This document shows positions 32,737 through 41,784 of a stretch of 64,000 nt of DNA, piece by piece. The stretch comes from Segatella copri (GTDB lineage Bacteria > Bacteroidota > Bacteroidia > Bacteroidales > Bacteroidaceae). Each line of letters opens with the position of its first letter. The first letter of the stretch is position 1. Under the pieces are notes generated by a model. The model was not told where the DNA came from. It ran no database searches and saw nothing but the letters and a program-made list of their open reading frames with translations. The position numbers and the translations under genes are program-made. The DNA lies in NCBI RefSeq assembly GCF_009494395.1, contig NZ_VZCB01000046.1, forward strand, positions 1-64,000, given 5' to 3'.

Positions 32737-34566
32737 ATGGCTAGTCAGATACCATATTTAGACGTACAAAACCTCACCAAACGATTTGGTGCGCAGGTTC
32801 TTTTTGATAAGATTTCCTTCTCTATCGCCGAAGGACAGAAGGTAGGACTCGTGGCACGTAACGGCACGGGAAAGTCTACCCTGATGTCTGTTCTGATGGA
32901 TAAGGAGGGACATGAAAGCGGTGATATCATCTATCGTCGCGATTTGAAGATAGGATATTTGGAGCAGTCTCCTCAATTCGATCCGGAGGAGAGCGTGCTC
33001 GATGCTTGTTTCAATCATGAGGGAGACCCGGAGAAGGTGCTCCGTGCCAAGCAGATCCTGACCCAGTTACATATTACCAATATGGAGCAGCCGATGGGAC
33101 AGCTTAGCGGAGGACAGCAGAAACGTGTTGCCCTGGCTAATGTGCTGATAGAGGAGCCCGATTTCCTGATGCTCGATGAGCCTACCAACCACCTTGACCT
33201 GGAAATGATAGAATGGCTGGAGGGATACCTGAACAGAGGAAACAAGACCATCTTCATGGTTACTCACGACCGTTTCTTCCTGGATAAGGTGTGCAATACC
33301 ATCCTGGAACTTGACGATAAGACCATCTATACCTATAGAGGCAATTATGCCTACTATCTGGAGAAACGTCAGGAGCGCATGGATAATCTCCGGGCTGAAA
33401 TTCAGCATTCCAAGAATCTCTACCGCAGGGAGCTTGACTGGATGCGCCGCCAGCCTCAGGCACGTGGTCATAAGGCTAAGTATCGTGAAGATGCTTTCTA
33501 TGAACTGGAGAAGGTGGCCAAGCAGCGTATCGAAGACAGACAGGTGCGCTTGAAAGCATCTACCGTATACATCGGTTCCAAGATATTTGAATGCCAGTAT
33601 GTTAGCAAGGCTTTCGATGACCGTGGTCAGAAGAAGGTGATACTCGATAACTTCTATTACAACTTTGCCCGATTCGAGAAGATGGGTATCGTGGGTAATA
33701 ACGGAACGGGTAAGTCTACCTTCATCAAGATGCTCTTGGGTGAAGTTCAGCCGGACAGCGGAAAGTTTGACATCGGTGAGACGGTTCGCTTCGGCTATTT
33801 CTCGCAGGAAGGCTTGAAGTTCAAGGAAGACCAGAAGGTGATTGATGTCATTACCGAGATTGCCGATTATATCGACTTGGGAAATGGCAAGCACATGACG
33901 GCTTCGCAGTTCCTGCAGTTCTTCCTCTTTACTCCAGAGGAACAGCACAACTACGTATATAAGTTGAGTGGAGGCGAGAAGCGCAAGCTCTATCTCTGTA
34001 CGGTGCTGATGAGGAATCCTAACTTCCTGGTTCTCGATGAGCCTACCAACGACCTCGATATCCAGACCCTCCAGGTGCTGGAGGAGTACCTGCAGGATTT
34101 TGTCGGTTGCGTTATCGTAGTAAGTCACGACCGTTATTTCATGGACAAGGTTGTGGATCATCTTCTGGTGTTCAAGGGCGAGGGCGAGATACAGGATTTC
34201 CCTGGCAACTATACGCAATACCGTGACTGGAGCCGATTGCAGGAGAAGGATGAGGCAGAGAAAGCTGCGGCTGCTGCTAAAACTGCCAGCAGTAATGCTG
34301 CAGTCAATGATGGTGCCGGCACCGCCAAGCGTGACGCCAACTTCGAGAACAAGCGCAAGATGAGCTATAAGGAGAAGCGTGAATATGAACAGCTGACCCA
34401 GGAAATAGATAAGCTCACCGAAGAGCAGAAAAAGTTGGAAGAAGCTCTGTGCAGTGGAACGCTTTCGGTAGATGAACTGACGGAAAAGAGCAAGCGCCTG
34501 CCGGAAATCAAGGATGAACTTGATGAGAAGGAAATGAGATGGCTGGAATTGTCAGAGATGCTATAG
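32737..34566 (+). CDS. ABC-F family ATPase (ribosome-associated type)
   Basis: A 609-residue soluble protein with two ABC domains and no membrane part. Walker A motifs are ARNGTGKST (near residue 42) and GNNGTGKST (near residue 328); signatures are LSGGQQKRVALA and LSGGEKRKLYL. The inter-domain linker (residues about 220-290, Arg/Lys-rich) is the P-site tRNA-interacting region of ABC-F proteins. The C-terminus has an Ala-rich linker and coiled coil, as in Uup-like members. These bind the ribosome E-site and relieve stalled translation or resist antibiotics; the housekeeping context favours the former. Confidence 0.93.
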   Translation: MASQIPYLDVQNLTKRFGAQVLFDKISFSIAEGQKVGLVARNGTGKSTLMSVLMDKEGHESGDIIYRRDLKIGYLEQSPQFDPEESVLDACFNHEGDPEKVLRAKQILTQLHITNMEQPMGQLSGGQQKRVALANVLIEEPDFLMLDEPTNHLDLEMIEWLEGYLNRGNKTIFMVTHDRFFLDKVCNTILELDDKTIYTYRGNYAYYLEKRQERMDNLRAEIQHSKNLYRRELDWMRRQPQARGHKAKYREDAFYELEKVAKQRIEDRQVRLKASTVYIGSKIFECQYVSKAFDDRGQKKVILDNFYYNFARFEKMGIVGNNGTGKSTFIKMLLGEVQPDSGKFDIGETVRFGYFSQEGLKFKEDQKVIDVITEIADYIDLGNGKHMTASQFLQFFLFTPEEQHNYVYKLSGGEKRKLYLCTVLMRNPNFLVLDEPTNDLDIQTLQVLEEYLQDFVGCVIVVSHDRYFMDKVVDHLLVFKGEGEIQDFPGNYTQYRDWSRLQEKDEAEKAAAAAKTASSNAAVNDGAGTAKRDANFENKRKMSYKEKREYEQLTQEIDKLTEEQKKLEEALCSGTLSVDELTEKSKRLPEIKDELDEKEMRWLELSEML

Positions 34567-34567
34567 A

Positions 34568-34619
34568 CTTTGAACTTTGAACATTGAACTTTGAGGTTTG
34601 AACATTGAACTTTATGATT
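34568..34619. repeat. TTGAACT heptanucleotide tract
   Basis: Seven steps of 7 bp: TTGAACT, TTGAACA, TTGAACT, TTGAGGT, TTGAACA, TTGAACT, TTATGAT. It begins directly after the ABC-F stop codon. Confidence 0.9.
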
Positions 34620-34669
34620 AGTTCGTTTGCTGACATTTAGTGATTAACATAATAATAGAAAACATAACG

Positions 34670-35275
34670 ATGGAAATTAAGAAATCTGAATTTACAATAT
34701 CTGCTCCACGAGTGAGCATGTGTCCTAAGGATAATAAGGCAGAGTATGCCTTTATCGGTCGAAGCAATGTGGGTAAGTCTAGTCTTATCAATATGCTTTG
34801 TAATCATAAAGGTTTAGCTAAAACTTCAGCCACACCGGGTAAGACGTTGCTGATCAATCACTTCATTATCAATAATGAATGGTATCTGGTTGACCTTCCC
34901 GGCTATGGTTTTGCCAAGCGTTCCAAGACCGTCCAGAAGCAGTTGGAGCAGATGATCAGCAGCTATATCCTGCAGCGTCCTCAGTTGGCAAACGTCTTTG
35001 TTCTTATCGACGTACGCCATGACCAGCAGAAGATTGACCGTGAATTCGTAGACTGGTTGGGCGAAAGCAATGTGCCATTCTGTATCGTTTTCACCAAGGC
35101 AGACAAGCTGGGACCGGTAAAGGCTCGTATGAATGCCGAGAAATGGATGCATGCATTGGAAGATCGCTGGGAAGAGCTTCCTCCTTACTTCATTACTAGT
35201 AGTGAGAAAAAGATGGGACGTGACGAAGTGCTCGATTATATTGACGAGATCAACAAGTCGCTTGCTGGAGAATAA
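34670..35275 (+). CDS. engB: Ribosome-biogenesis GTPase YsxC/EngB
   Basis: A 201-residue TRAFAC GTPase needed for large-subunit assembly. The G-motifs are G1 GRSNVGKSS (near residue 32), G2 loop SATPGKT, G3 DLPGYG and G4 FTKADK. Length and the N-terminal [12 protein letters not shown] segment fit the family. An upstream in-frame ATG 10 codons earlier gives an unusual hydrophobic start, so I chose 34670. It lies 15 bp upstream of the oxidoreductase gene, probably in the same transcript. Confidence 0.95.
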   Translation: MEIKKSEFTISAPRVSMCPKDNKAEYAFIGRSNVGKSSLINMLCNHKGLAKTSATPGKTLLINHFIINNEWYLVDLPGYGFAKRSKTVQKQLEQMISSYILQRPQLANVFVLIDVRHDQQKIDREFVDWLGESNVPFCIVFTKADKLGPVKARMNAEKWMHALEDRWEELPPYFITSSEKKMGRDEVLDYIDEINKSLAGE

Positions 35276-35290
35276 AAATCATCGAAACGT

Positions 35291-36274
35291 ATGAAACAGA
35301 TCAATTGGGGATTTATCGGCTGCGGAGAAGTAACCGAAAAGAAGAGCGGACCGGCCTTCAATGAGGTGGAAGGTTCGCAGGTCGTGGCTGTGATGAGCCG
35401 TAGCGAGAACAAGGCTCGTAGTTATGCTGAGCGTCATCATATCCGTAAATGGTATACGGATGCCCAGGAATTGATAGACGACCCTGATGTAAATGCCATC
35501 TATATCGCTACTCCACCATCGTCTCATGCCACCTTTGCCATCATGGCAATGCGTGCAGGAAAGCCTGTTTATATAGAAAAGCCATTGGCAGCAAGCTATA
35601 ACGACTGTATCCGTATCAACCGTATCAGTGAGCAGACCGGTGTTCCTTGCTTTGTGGCATATTACCGTCGTTATCTTCCATATTTCCAGAAAGTGAAGGA
35701 GATCATTGAAAACGGTACCATCGGCAAGGTAATCAATGTACAGATCAGATTCTCTGTGCCTCCACGTGACCTTGACTATAAAAACGAAAAGGAATTGCCT
35801 TGGAGATTGCAGCCGGATATTGCAGGTGGAGGTTATTTCTATGATTTGGCCCCACACCAGATTGATTTGTTGCAGAATATTTTCGGTGTTATCACCCGTG
35901 CACATGGCTATCCTGCCAATCGTGCTCATCTCTATAAGGCTGAGGATACCGTTTCAGCTTGTTTCTTCTTCGAAAATGGGGTTACGGGCAGTGGAAGCTG
36001 GTGCTTTGTGGGACATGAGAGTGCAAAGGAAGACTGTATCGAGGTTATCGGTGATAAGGGTTCCTTGTCTTTTTCGGTATTTACATACGAACCTATCGTT
36101 CTCATCACGAGTGAAGGAAAACAGAGTATTACCGTACCAAATCCTTCCTATGTGCAATTGCCGATGATCAAACATGTCATAGAGCATTTGCAGGGCATCG
36201 GGCATTGCGACTGTACGAGTATCTCGGCTACACCGGTTAACTGGGTGTTAGACCGTGTTTTGTGGAAGAATTAG
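35291..36274 (+). CDS. Gfo/Idh/MocA family NAD(P)-dependent oxidoreductase
   Basis: A 327-residue enzyme with an N-terminal Rossmann fold (WGFIGCGEVTEKK; AIYIATPPSSHATFAIMAM) and the family EKP motif in VYIEKPLA near residue 96. The C-terminal domain has GGGYFYDLAPHQIDLL, holding the catalytic D and H. It oxidises or reduces sugars or inositol-like substrates; the substrate is unknown. It follows engB closely and precedes the DUF4421 gene by 23 bp. Confidence 0.9.
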   Translation: MKQINWGFIGCGEVTEKKSGPAFNEVEGSQVVAVMSRSENKARSYAERHHIRKWYTDAQELIDDPDVNAIYIATPPSSHATFAIMAMRAGKPVYIEKPLAASYNDCIRINRISEQTGVPCFVAYYRRYLPYFQKVKEIIENGTIGKVINVQIRFSVPPRDLDYKNEKELPWRLQPDIAGGGYFYDLAPHQIDLLQNIFGVITRAHGYPANRAHLYKAEDTVSACFFFENGVTGSGSWCFVGHESAKEDCIEVIGDKGSLSFSVFTYEPIVLITSEGKQSITVPNPSYVQLPMIKHVIEHLQGIGHCDCTSISATPVNWVLDRVLWKN

Positions 36275-36297
36275 ACTTAAAATAAGAAAGTCTCTGT

Positions 36298-37521
36298 ATG
36301 AGAAAAATTTGTTTTTTGTGGATGATGTTAACCTTTTTTCTGCTGCCTGTAGGGGCAGCAGAAGAAGAGGTTTTGTCTGCAAAAGACGATGAAAAGAAGG
36401 TGGAGGTAACTGATACCCTTTATGTACGCCATCTTTTCAATTCTACCATGTTTAAGCACAACTCCACGGATAGCCTGATAAGAGCCCGCCATAAGCGGAC
36501 TTTCTTTCATCAGGTGGGCAATGTCTTTACCCGGTTCTTCCGGGAATTCAATACCACAGATTCTTCCTATATCGAAGACCAGCATTACAACTATACAGTA
36601 ATGCTGCAGAATACGAATACCTACGAGATTTATACCTTGCGCAACAAGGAGGGACAGAGCATTACCTTTGCCCCTGACCCTTCCTGGCGATTAGGTCCGT
36701 ATCTGGGATGGCGATGGGTATTCCTGGGTTATACTTTCGACTTGAAGCATATCAATGCCAATAACAGTCATACGAATAAAAAGGAGTTTGACTTGAGTCT
36801 CTACAGCAGTCTGCTGGGTGTTGATCTCTTCTGGCGTCAGACAGGTAATGATTATCATGTGAAGCGCATGAATCTGGGAGAACATATCAACTGTGATGCG
36901 ATGAGGAAGGCGCCTTTCGGGGGATTTAAATCGAGTATCAAGGGGCTCAACCTTTACTATATCTTTAATCATCGAAGATTCTCTTATCCAGCTGCTTATG
37001 CGCAGAGTACCGTGCAGCGCAGAAGTGCGGGCTCCATGCTCCTGGGTATCGGATATACCCAACACAAACTGGAAGTGGATTGGGACAAGCTCACCCAGCT
37101 TGTTGATGAACGCTTGAACCAGGGTGTCCCTTCTGGAGAGCAGGCTAAGATAGACAGTAGCCTGATGTTTTCGCAGGTGAAGTATAGTGATATCAATGTG
37201 AGTTGTGGCTATGCTTATAACTGGGTGTTCGCCAAGAATTGGCTTTTCAATGCCTCGCTCTCGGTGGGGCTTGCCTACAACCAGTCTACCTCGGATAGCG
37301 AAAGTGAACATTTCGACATCAAGAACTTCCGTTTCAGGAATGTCAACCTGGATGGTATAGGAAGATTTGGAGTAGTATGGAACAATACCCGATGGTATGC
37401 GGGCATGAGTACTATCATCCATTCTTATAATTATAGAAAATCTCAGTTCTCTACCAATAATTCCTTCGGTTCGGTCAATCTGTATTTCGGAGTTAATTTT
37501 GGAAGAAAACGTAATCATTAA
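36298..37521 (+). CDS. DUF4421 family outer-membrane protein
   Basis: A 407-residue exported protein with a signal peptide ending near AEE. The body is rich in amphipathic strands ending in aromatic residues, and the last residues (SVNLYFGVNFGRKRNH) look like a barrel closing strand. The order RLGPYLGWRWVFLGYTFDL, EFDLSLYSSLLGVDLFWRQTGNDY, YIFNHRRFSYPAAYAQ is characteristic of Bacteroidetes DUF4421 proteins. Probably an outer-membrane beta barrel of unknown role. The next gene starts 12 bp downstream. Confidence 0.85.
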   Translation: MRKICFLWMMLTFFLLPVGAAEEEVLSAKDDEKKVEVTDTLYVRHLFNSTMFKHNSTDSLIRARHKRTFFHQVGNVFTRFFREFNTTDSSYIEDQHYNYTVMLQNTNTYEIYTLRNKEGQSITFAPDPSWRLGPYLGWRWVFLGYTFDLKHINANNSHTNKKEFDLSLYSSLLGVDLFWRQTGNDYHVKRMNLGEHINCDAMRKAPFGGFKSSIKGLNLYYIFNHRRFSYPAAYAQSTVQRRSAGSMLLGIGYTQHKLEVDWDKLTQLVDERLNQGVPSGEQAKIDSSLMFSQVKYSDINVSCGYAYNWVFAKNWLFNASLSVGLAYNQSTSDSESEHFDIKNFRFRNVNLDGIGRFGVVWNNTRWYAGMSTIIHSYNYRKSQFSTNNSFGSVNLYFGVNFGRKRNH

Positions 37522-37533
37522 AACTGTAGGAAG

Positions 37534-38394
37534 ATGAAAATTCTAAAGAGAGTGTCTGTATTAGTTTTGGCTGTCCTGTCGTTGATGCCATCTATGGCAA
37601 AGAGTGGTGTTGTGTATCAGCGCCAGGACAGTATTCGTATCGTCAACTTGTTGAAGCAGGCAAAAGCCTTGAAGACGAAACCTGCCAACTGGATGCTGTG
37701 GTTTGGCAAGCAGTTTGTGGGGATTCCATACGTTGGAGGTACCTTGGATAGGACAAAGGAAGAGGTTCTCATCGTGAATACACGTGAACTCGACTGTACC
37801 ACCTATGTAGAGATGGTGACTGCCCTGACGATGTGCGCCCAGAAACATGAAACCTCCTTTGCTTCCTTCTGCAAACATTTGAAACACGTGAGATATGTAG
37901 GTGGGGAAGTATCTTATATGAAGCGCCAGCATTATTTTACCATTTGGATGGACGATAATGAAAAGGAGGGTATCGTCAGAAACATCGCTCCTAATCCACC
38001 TTTTACAGCCATCCAGACTGTCAATGTCAACTGGATGTCTACTCATACATCGAGCTATAAGATGCTTTCGGCTCATCCTGAATGGAAAGCAGGTATTCGC
38101 CAGTTGGAGCAGAGCGTAAACGGGAAGAAATACCGTTATGTTCCCAAGTCGACCATTGCCAATAACCAGATATTCAGAAAGGCTATCCATGACGGTGACA
38201 TCATCGTGATTGTTACCAATAAGAAAGGATTGGACACCACGCATATCGGTCTGGCTTCCTGGCACAAGGACGGACTCCACCTGCTCAATGCAAGCAGTAT
38301 ACATAAAAAAGTAATAGACGAACCGATGACACTGTATACCTATATGCAGAAACATCCGGTGCAGATTGGCATCCGTGTGTGTAGGGTGCTATAA
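37534..38394 (+). CDS. DUF1460 family amidase/peptidase (NlpC/P60-like fold)
   Basis: A 286-residue exported protein (signal peptide about residues 1-22). The catalytic cysteine is C88 in RELDCTTYVEM, preceded by the conserved WFGKQFVGIPYVGGTL. The histidine region is TTHIGLASWHKDGLHLLNAS. DUF1460 members are cell-wall amidases or peptidases acting on muropeptides, and some bacterial relatives act as N-acetylmuramoyl-L-alanine amidases. It is likely to work in peptidoglycan turnover in the periplasm. Co-transcription with the DUF4421 gene is likely (12-bp gap). Confidence 0.88.
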   Translation: MKILKRVSVLVLAVLSLMPSMAKSGVVYQRQDSIRIVNLLKQAKALKTKPANWMLWFGKQFVGIPYVGGTLDRTKEEVLIVNTRELDCTTYVEMVTALTMCAQKHETSFASFCKHLKHVRYVGGEVSYMKRQHYFTIWMDDNEKEGIVRNIAPNPPFTAIQTVNVNWMSTHTSSYKMLSAHPEWKAGIRQLEQSVNGKKYRYVPKSTIANNQIFRKAIHDGDIIVIVTNKKGLDTTHIGLASWHKDGLHLLNASSIHKKVIDEPMTLYTYMQKHPVQIGIRVCRVL

Positions 38395-38466
38395 TTTGGC
38401 ACGCTATTTGTATAAGCCATAGCAAATATTAAAAATAAAATAATAACATTTAAAGATATAATAACT

Positions 38467-40524
38467 ATGGCACAGAAAGGTAATATCGGTGTAACGACAG
38501 AGAACATTTTCCCTGTCATCAAGAAATTCTTATATTCAGATCATGACATCTTCCTCCGTGAGATGGTTTCCAACGCTGTGGATGCTACACAGAAGTTGAA
38601 GACTCTCGCAGCTCAGGGTGACTTCAAGGGTGAGATTGGCGACACTACTGTACGCCTCTCTCTCGACGAGAAGGCTGGTACCCTCACTATCAGCGACCGT
38701 GGTATCGGTATGACAGAGGAGGAAATCGATAAATATATCAACCAGATTGCATTCTCAGGCGTAACCGACTTCCTCGACAAGTATAAGGAGAATGCCAATG
38801 CCATCATCGGTCACTTCGGTCTCGGTTTCTATTCTTCTTTCATGGTAGCCAGCAAGGTGGAAATCATCACCAAGAGCTACAAAGAGGGTAGCAAGGCTGT
38901 AAAGTGGAGCTGCGACGGTTCACCAGCTTTCGAAATCGAGGACGCTGACAAGGCTGACCGCGGTTCAGATATCGTTCTCCATATCGCTGACGACTGCAAG
39001 GAATTCCTCCAGAAGAGCAAGATCGAGGAACTTCTGAACAAGTACTGCAAGTTTATGGCAGTGCCTGTGGCATTCGGCAAGAAGACGGAGTGGAAGGACG
39101 GCAAGAACGTGGAGACAGACGAGGATAACATTATTAATAATGTGGAGCCTCTCTGGACCAAGACTCCTAGCACCTTGAAGGATGAGGACTACAAGAAGTT
39201 CTATCATACTCTCTATCCAATGCAGGACGATCCATTGTTCTGGATTCACCTGAACGTAGATTTCCCATTCAACCTGACGGGTATTCTCTACTTCCCACGC
39301 ATCAAGAACAGCATCGACATGCAGCGCAACAAGATTCAGCTGTATTGCAACCAGGTGTTCGTAACAGACCAGGTAGAGGGCATCGTTCCTGAGTTCCTGA
39401 CCCTGTTGCATGGTGTTATCGACTCTCCGGATATCCCATTGAACGTGAGCCGCAGCTACTTGCAGAGCGACAGCAACGTGAAGAAGATTTCTACCTACAT
39501 CACCAAGAAGGTGGCAGACCGCTTGAACTCTATCTTCAAGGAGAACCGTAAGGAATTCGAGGAGAAGTGGGATGACCTCAAACTCTTCATCAACTACGGT
39601 ATGCTTTCACAGGATGACTTCTACGACCGCGCCAAGGACTTCGCTCTCCTGAAGGATGTAGAGGGCAAGTACTTCACTTACGAGGAGTACAAGACGCTGA
39701 TCAAGGACAACCAAACCGATAAGGATGGCAACCTGGTATATCTCTATGCCAACAACAAGGAGGAGCAGTACTCTTACATCGAGGCTGCCAAGCAGAAGGG
39801 TTATTCAGTGCTCCTGATGGAAGGTCAGCTGGATACTCCAATGGTCAATATGCTGGAGCAGAAGTTGGAGAAGAGCCGCTTCACCCGTGTGGATGCGGAT
39901 ATCATCGACCGACTCATCGTAAAGGAAGATGCCAAGAAGACAGATTTGACAAAAGACCAGTCTGACAACTTGACAGAAGTATTCCGTTCTCAGATGCCTA
40001 AGCTCGACAAGGCAGAGTTCTTCGTAGAGATTCAGGCATTGGGCGAGCAGAACCAGCCGGTGCTCATCACCCAGAATGAGTACATGCGCCGTATGAAGGC
40101 AATGAGCCAGTTCCAGGCAGGCATGAACTTCTACGGTCAGATGCCAGACAGCTACAACATCGTATTGAACTCCGACCATGCTTTGGTGAAGAAGGTATTG
40201 GAGGATGCTGAGGCTAACACAGCAGATGCATTGAAGCCAATCCTTGCAGAAATCAAGGGTCAGGAAGCTCGTCTCGCAGTGCTTCATCAGGAGCAGGGCA
40301 AGAAGAAGCCAGAGGAGATTACCCAGGAAGAGAAGGATGATGTTCACAACACAGAGAAGGCTATCAGCGACGAGAAGGCAAAGCGCAATGATATCATCTC
40401 GGGCTATGCCAAGAACAACAACATTGTTCATCAGCTCATCGACCTCGTCCTGTTGCAGAACGGTATGCTGAAGGGTGCTTCTCTCGATGCTTTCCTGAAG
40501 AGAAGTGTGGATATGATCAAGTAA
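38467..40524 (+). CDS. htpG: Molecular chaperone HtpG (Hsp90)
   Basis: A 685-residue cytoplasmic Hsp90. The N-terminal GHKL ATPase has FLREMVSNAVDAT, the DRGIGM loop and GHFGLGFYSSFMV. The middle domain includes the catalytic-Arg region PLNVSRSYLQSD, and the C-terminal dimerisation domain follows. Length and order are complete, with an insertion rich in Lys/Glu near residues 595-640, common in Bacteroidales. It helps folding under stress. A strong terminator follows. Confidence 0.97.
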   Translation: MAQKGNIGVTTENIFPVIKKFLYSDHDIFLREMVSNAVDATQKLKTLAAQGDFKGEIGDTTVRLSLDEKAGTLTISDRGIGMTEEEIDKYINQIAFSGVTDFLDKYKENANAIIGHFGLGFYSSFMVASKVEIITKSYKEGSKAVKWSCDGSPAFEIEDADKADRGSDIVLHIADDCKEFLQKSKIEELLNKYCKFMAVPVAFGKKTEWKDGKNVETDEDNIINNVEPLWTKTPSTLKDEDYKKFYHTLYPMQDDPLFWIHLNVDFPFNLTGILYFPRIKNSIDMQRNKIQLYCNQVFVTDQVEGIVPEFLTLLHGVIDSPDIPLNVSRSYLQSDSNVKKISTYITKKVADRLNSIFKENRKEFEEKWDDLKLFINYGMLSQDDFYDRAKDFALLKDVEGKYFTYEEYKTLIKDNQTDKDGNLVYLYANNKEEQYSYIEAAKQKGYSVLLMEGQLDTPMVNMLEQKLEKSRFTRVDADIIDRLIVKEDAKKTDLTKDQSDNLTEVFRSQMPKLDKAEFFVEIQALGEQNQPVLITQNEYMRRMKAMSQFQAGMNFYGQMPDSYNIVLNSDHALVKKVLEDAEANTADALKPILAEIKGQEARLAVLHQEQGKKKPEEITQEEKDDVHNTEKAISDEKAKRNDIISGYAKNNNIVHQLIDLVLLQNGMLKGASLDAFLKRSVDMIK

Positions 40525-40593
40525 TTGGGGCTTTGTTAAAGCGTATATTACTTTACGAAATGTAACATTGAAGGTTACAAATTGTTTCTAGAT

Positions 40594-40635
40594 ATGTGCT
40601 AAATGTTTCAAAGTAGACATTTAGCACATTTTTTT
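40594..40635 (+). terminator. Terminator of htpG
   Basis: A 13-bp perfect stem (40594-40606 with 40617-40629), 10-nt loop and a run of seven T's. Confidence 0.92.
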
Positions 40636-40646
40636 ATCTCGTTTCT

Positions 40647-40677
40647 TTGGTGATGCAATCTGTTTTTCGTACCTTTG
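40647..40677 (+). promoter_or_regulatory. Promoter of the sigma factor gene
   Basis: TTG at 40647-40649 and TACCTTTG at 40670-40677 with a 20-bp spacer. Confidence 0.7.
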
Positions 40678-40701
40678 CAATACAATTAACGTAAAAGCAT
40701 A

Positions 40702-41253
40702 ATGATCAAAACCACCATCATGGAACAAAACATTGAATCTAAGCACAGCATCATTGCTGAATACTATACGGAGTGCTACGCCGAATTGAAAGGGTTTGTA
40801 GCTTCTCGCTTGCTGGGGGATGAAAAAGCCGAGCAGGCAGAAGATATCGTGCAGAATGTTTTCGTGCGCCTGTTGAAGATGGATTGTATGATTACACGTA
40901 TTACTTTACCTTGTCTGGTATATACTATAGCACGCAATCTTATTCTGGATTATTGGCGTCACAGGCACAGTCTGGAAAAATATGAGTATGTGGTCCGGAA
41001 CACTGATTGGCAGAACAGGTATGTAGATGATGTTGCTACCATCTATTCTGCCCATGAGATTCAGAGGAAACTGGAAGACGGTATTGCACAACTTTCAGAG
41101 AAGCAAAGTAGTGTCTACAGGTTAAACCTGGAAGGAATGACGGTGAAGGACATTGCTCTCCACCTGAACATCAAATATAAGTGTGCAGAGCATTATTTAG
41201 GTAATGCGCGCAAGAGTGTGCGAAGATACGTAAAAGAGGAAATGGCTTCTTAG
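40702..41253 (+). CDS. ECF-type RNA polymerase sigma factor
   Basis: A 183-residue sigma-70 family protein of the extracytoplasmic-function group. Region 2 includes AEQAEDIVQNVFVRLL and YTIARNLILDYWRHRHS (residues about 50-90). Region 4 is QLSEKQSSVYRLNLEGMTVKDIALHLNI with a final helix AEHYLGNARKSVRRYVK (residues about 128-178). No anti-sigma gene is adjacent, unlike many family members. A second in-frame ATG at 40720 could be the real start. Targets are unknown. Confidence 0.88.
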   Translation: MIKTTIMEQNIESKHSIIAEYYTECYAELKGFVASRLLGDEKAEQAEDIVQNVFVRLLKMDCMITRITLPCLVYTIARNLILDYWRHRHSLEKYEYVVRNTDWQNRYVDDVATIYSAHEIQRKLEDGIAQLSEKQSSVYRLNLEGMTVKDIALHLNIKYKCAEHYLGNARKSVRRYVKEEMAS

Positions 41254-41258
41254 TTTTT

Positions 41259-41309
41259 ATATGTGTGTAAGAAAGAAATATGTGTATAAGATAGGAAATA
41301 TGTGTGTAA
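41259..41309. repeat. Array of three ATATGTGTGTAA units with 19-20 bp period
   Basis: Units at 41259, 41278 and 41298, separated by AG-rich linkers, directly after the sigma factor stop and before the shared terminator. Confidence 0.75.
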
Positions 41310-41314
41310 AATAG

Positions 41315-41359
41315 AAAAAGGTGTCAGCAATCTCGTCAGAGAATGGCTGGCACCTTTTT
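41315..41359. terminator. Bidirectional terminator between the sigma factor and lipoprotein genes
   Basis: AAAAAGGTGTCAGC at 41315-41328 pairs with GCTGGCACCTTTTT at 41346-41359 (one G-U pair), with T-runs on both strands. Confidence 0.85.
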
Positions 41360-41361
41360 GG

Positions 41362-41748
41362 TTAGTTTTGCTTGAAGGCGACAACATGAGTCAGCGCCTT
41401 GTCCATATAGAATGTCTGTGTGAGCTCTTGCTGTTTGCCATCCTTGTCAGTCAGCTTATAAGTGGCCCTTATATATAATAAGGTGTCGGTAATGGCATTG
41501 TCATTATAGCTGATGTCTTTCTTGATGTATGGTAAAGTGCTCATCTCCTTGCGCATTGATTTTACTTTATCTATGTCAATCATGGCAGTAGGAGTGAGAT
41601 TGCTGAATCGCTCATAGCTGCAGTCATTGTCCGTGGCAAGGTTCTCATCCAGGAAATCCTTGACCAGTGACTTGGCCTTGTACTGGTCTCCACAGGAGGT
41701 GAGAGCCAATACGAAGCCCAATGTCAATACATATAATATCTTTTTCAT
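41362..41748 (-). CDS. Small lipoprotein of unknown function
   Basis: A 128-residue protein with a lipoprotein signal (LTLGFVLALTSCGDQ; Cys near residue 19). The mature part has a helical start (KAKSLVKDFLDENL), followed by strands (IRATYKLTDKDGK, TQTFYMDKAL), an NTF2-like or cystatin-like pattern often seen in Bacteroidales lipoproteins. No named domain is recognised. The ATG at 41748 with AGGAT just upstream is preferred over the in-frame ATG at 41775. It lies 36 bp downstream of pepD on the same strand. Confidence 0.75.
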   Translation of the reverse strand: MKKILYVLTLGFVLALTSCGDQYKAKSLVKDFLDENLATDNDCSYERFSNLTPTAMIDIDKVKSMRKEMSTLPYIKKDISYNDNAITDTLLYIRATYKLTDKDGKQQELTQTFYMDKALTHVVAFKQN

Positions 41749-41784
41749 ATCCTGAGAATGTGGGAAATGAAACAATATCTGTTG

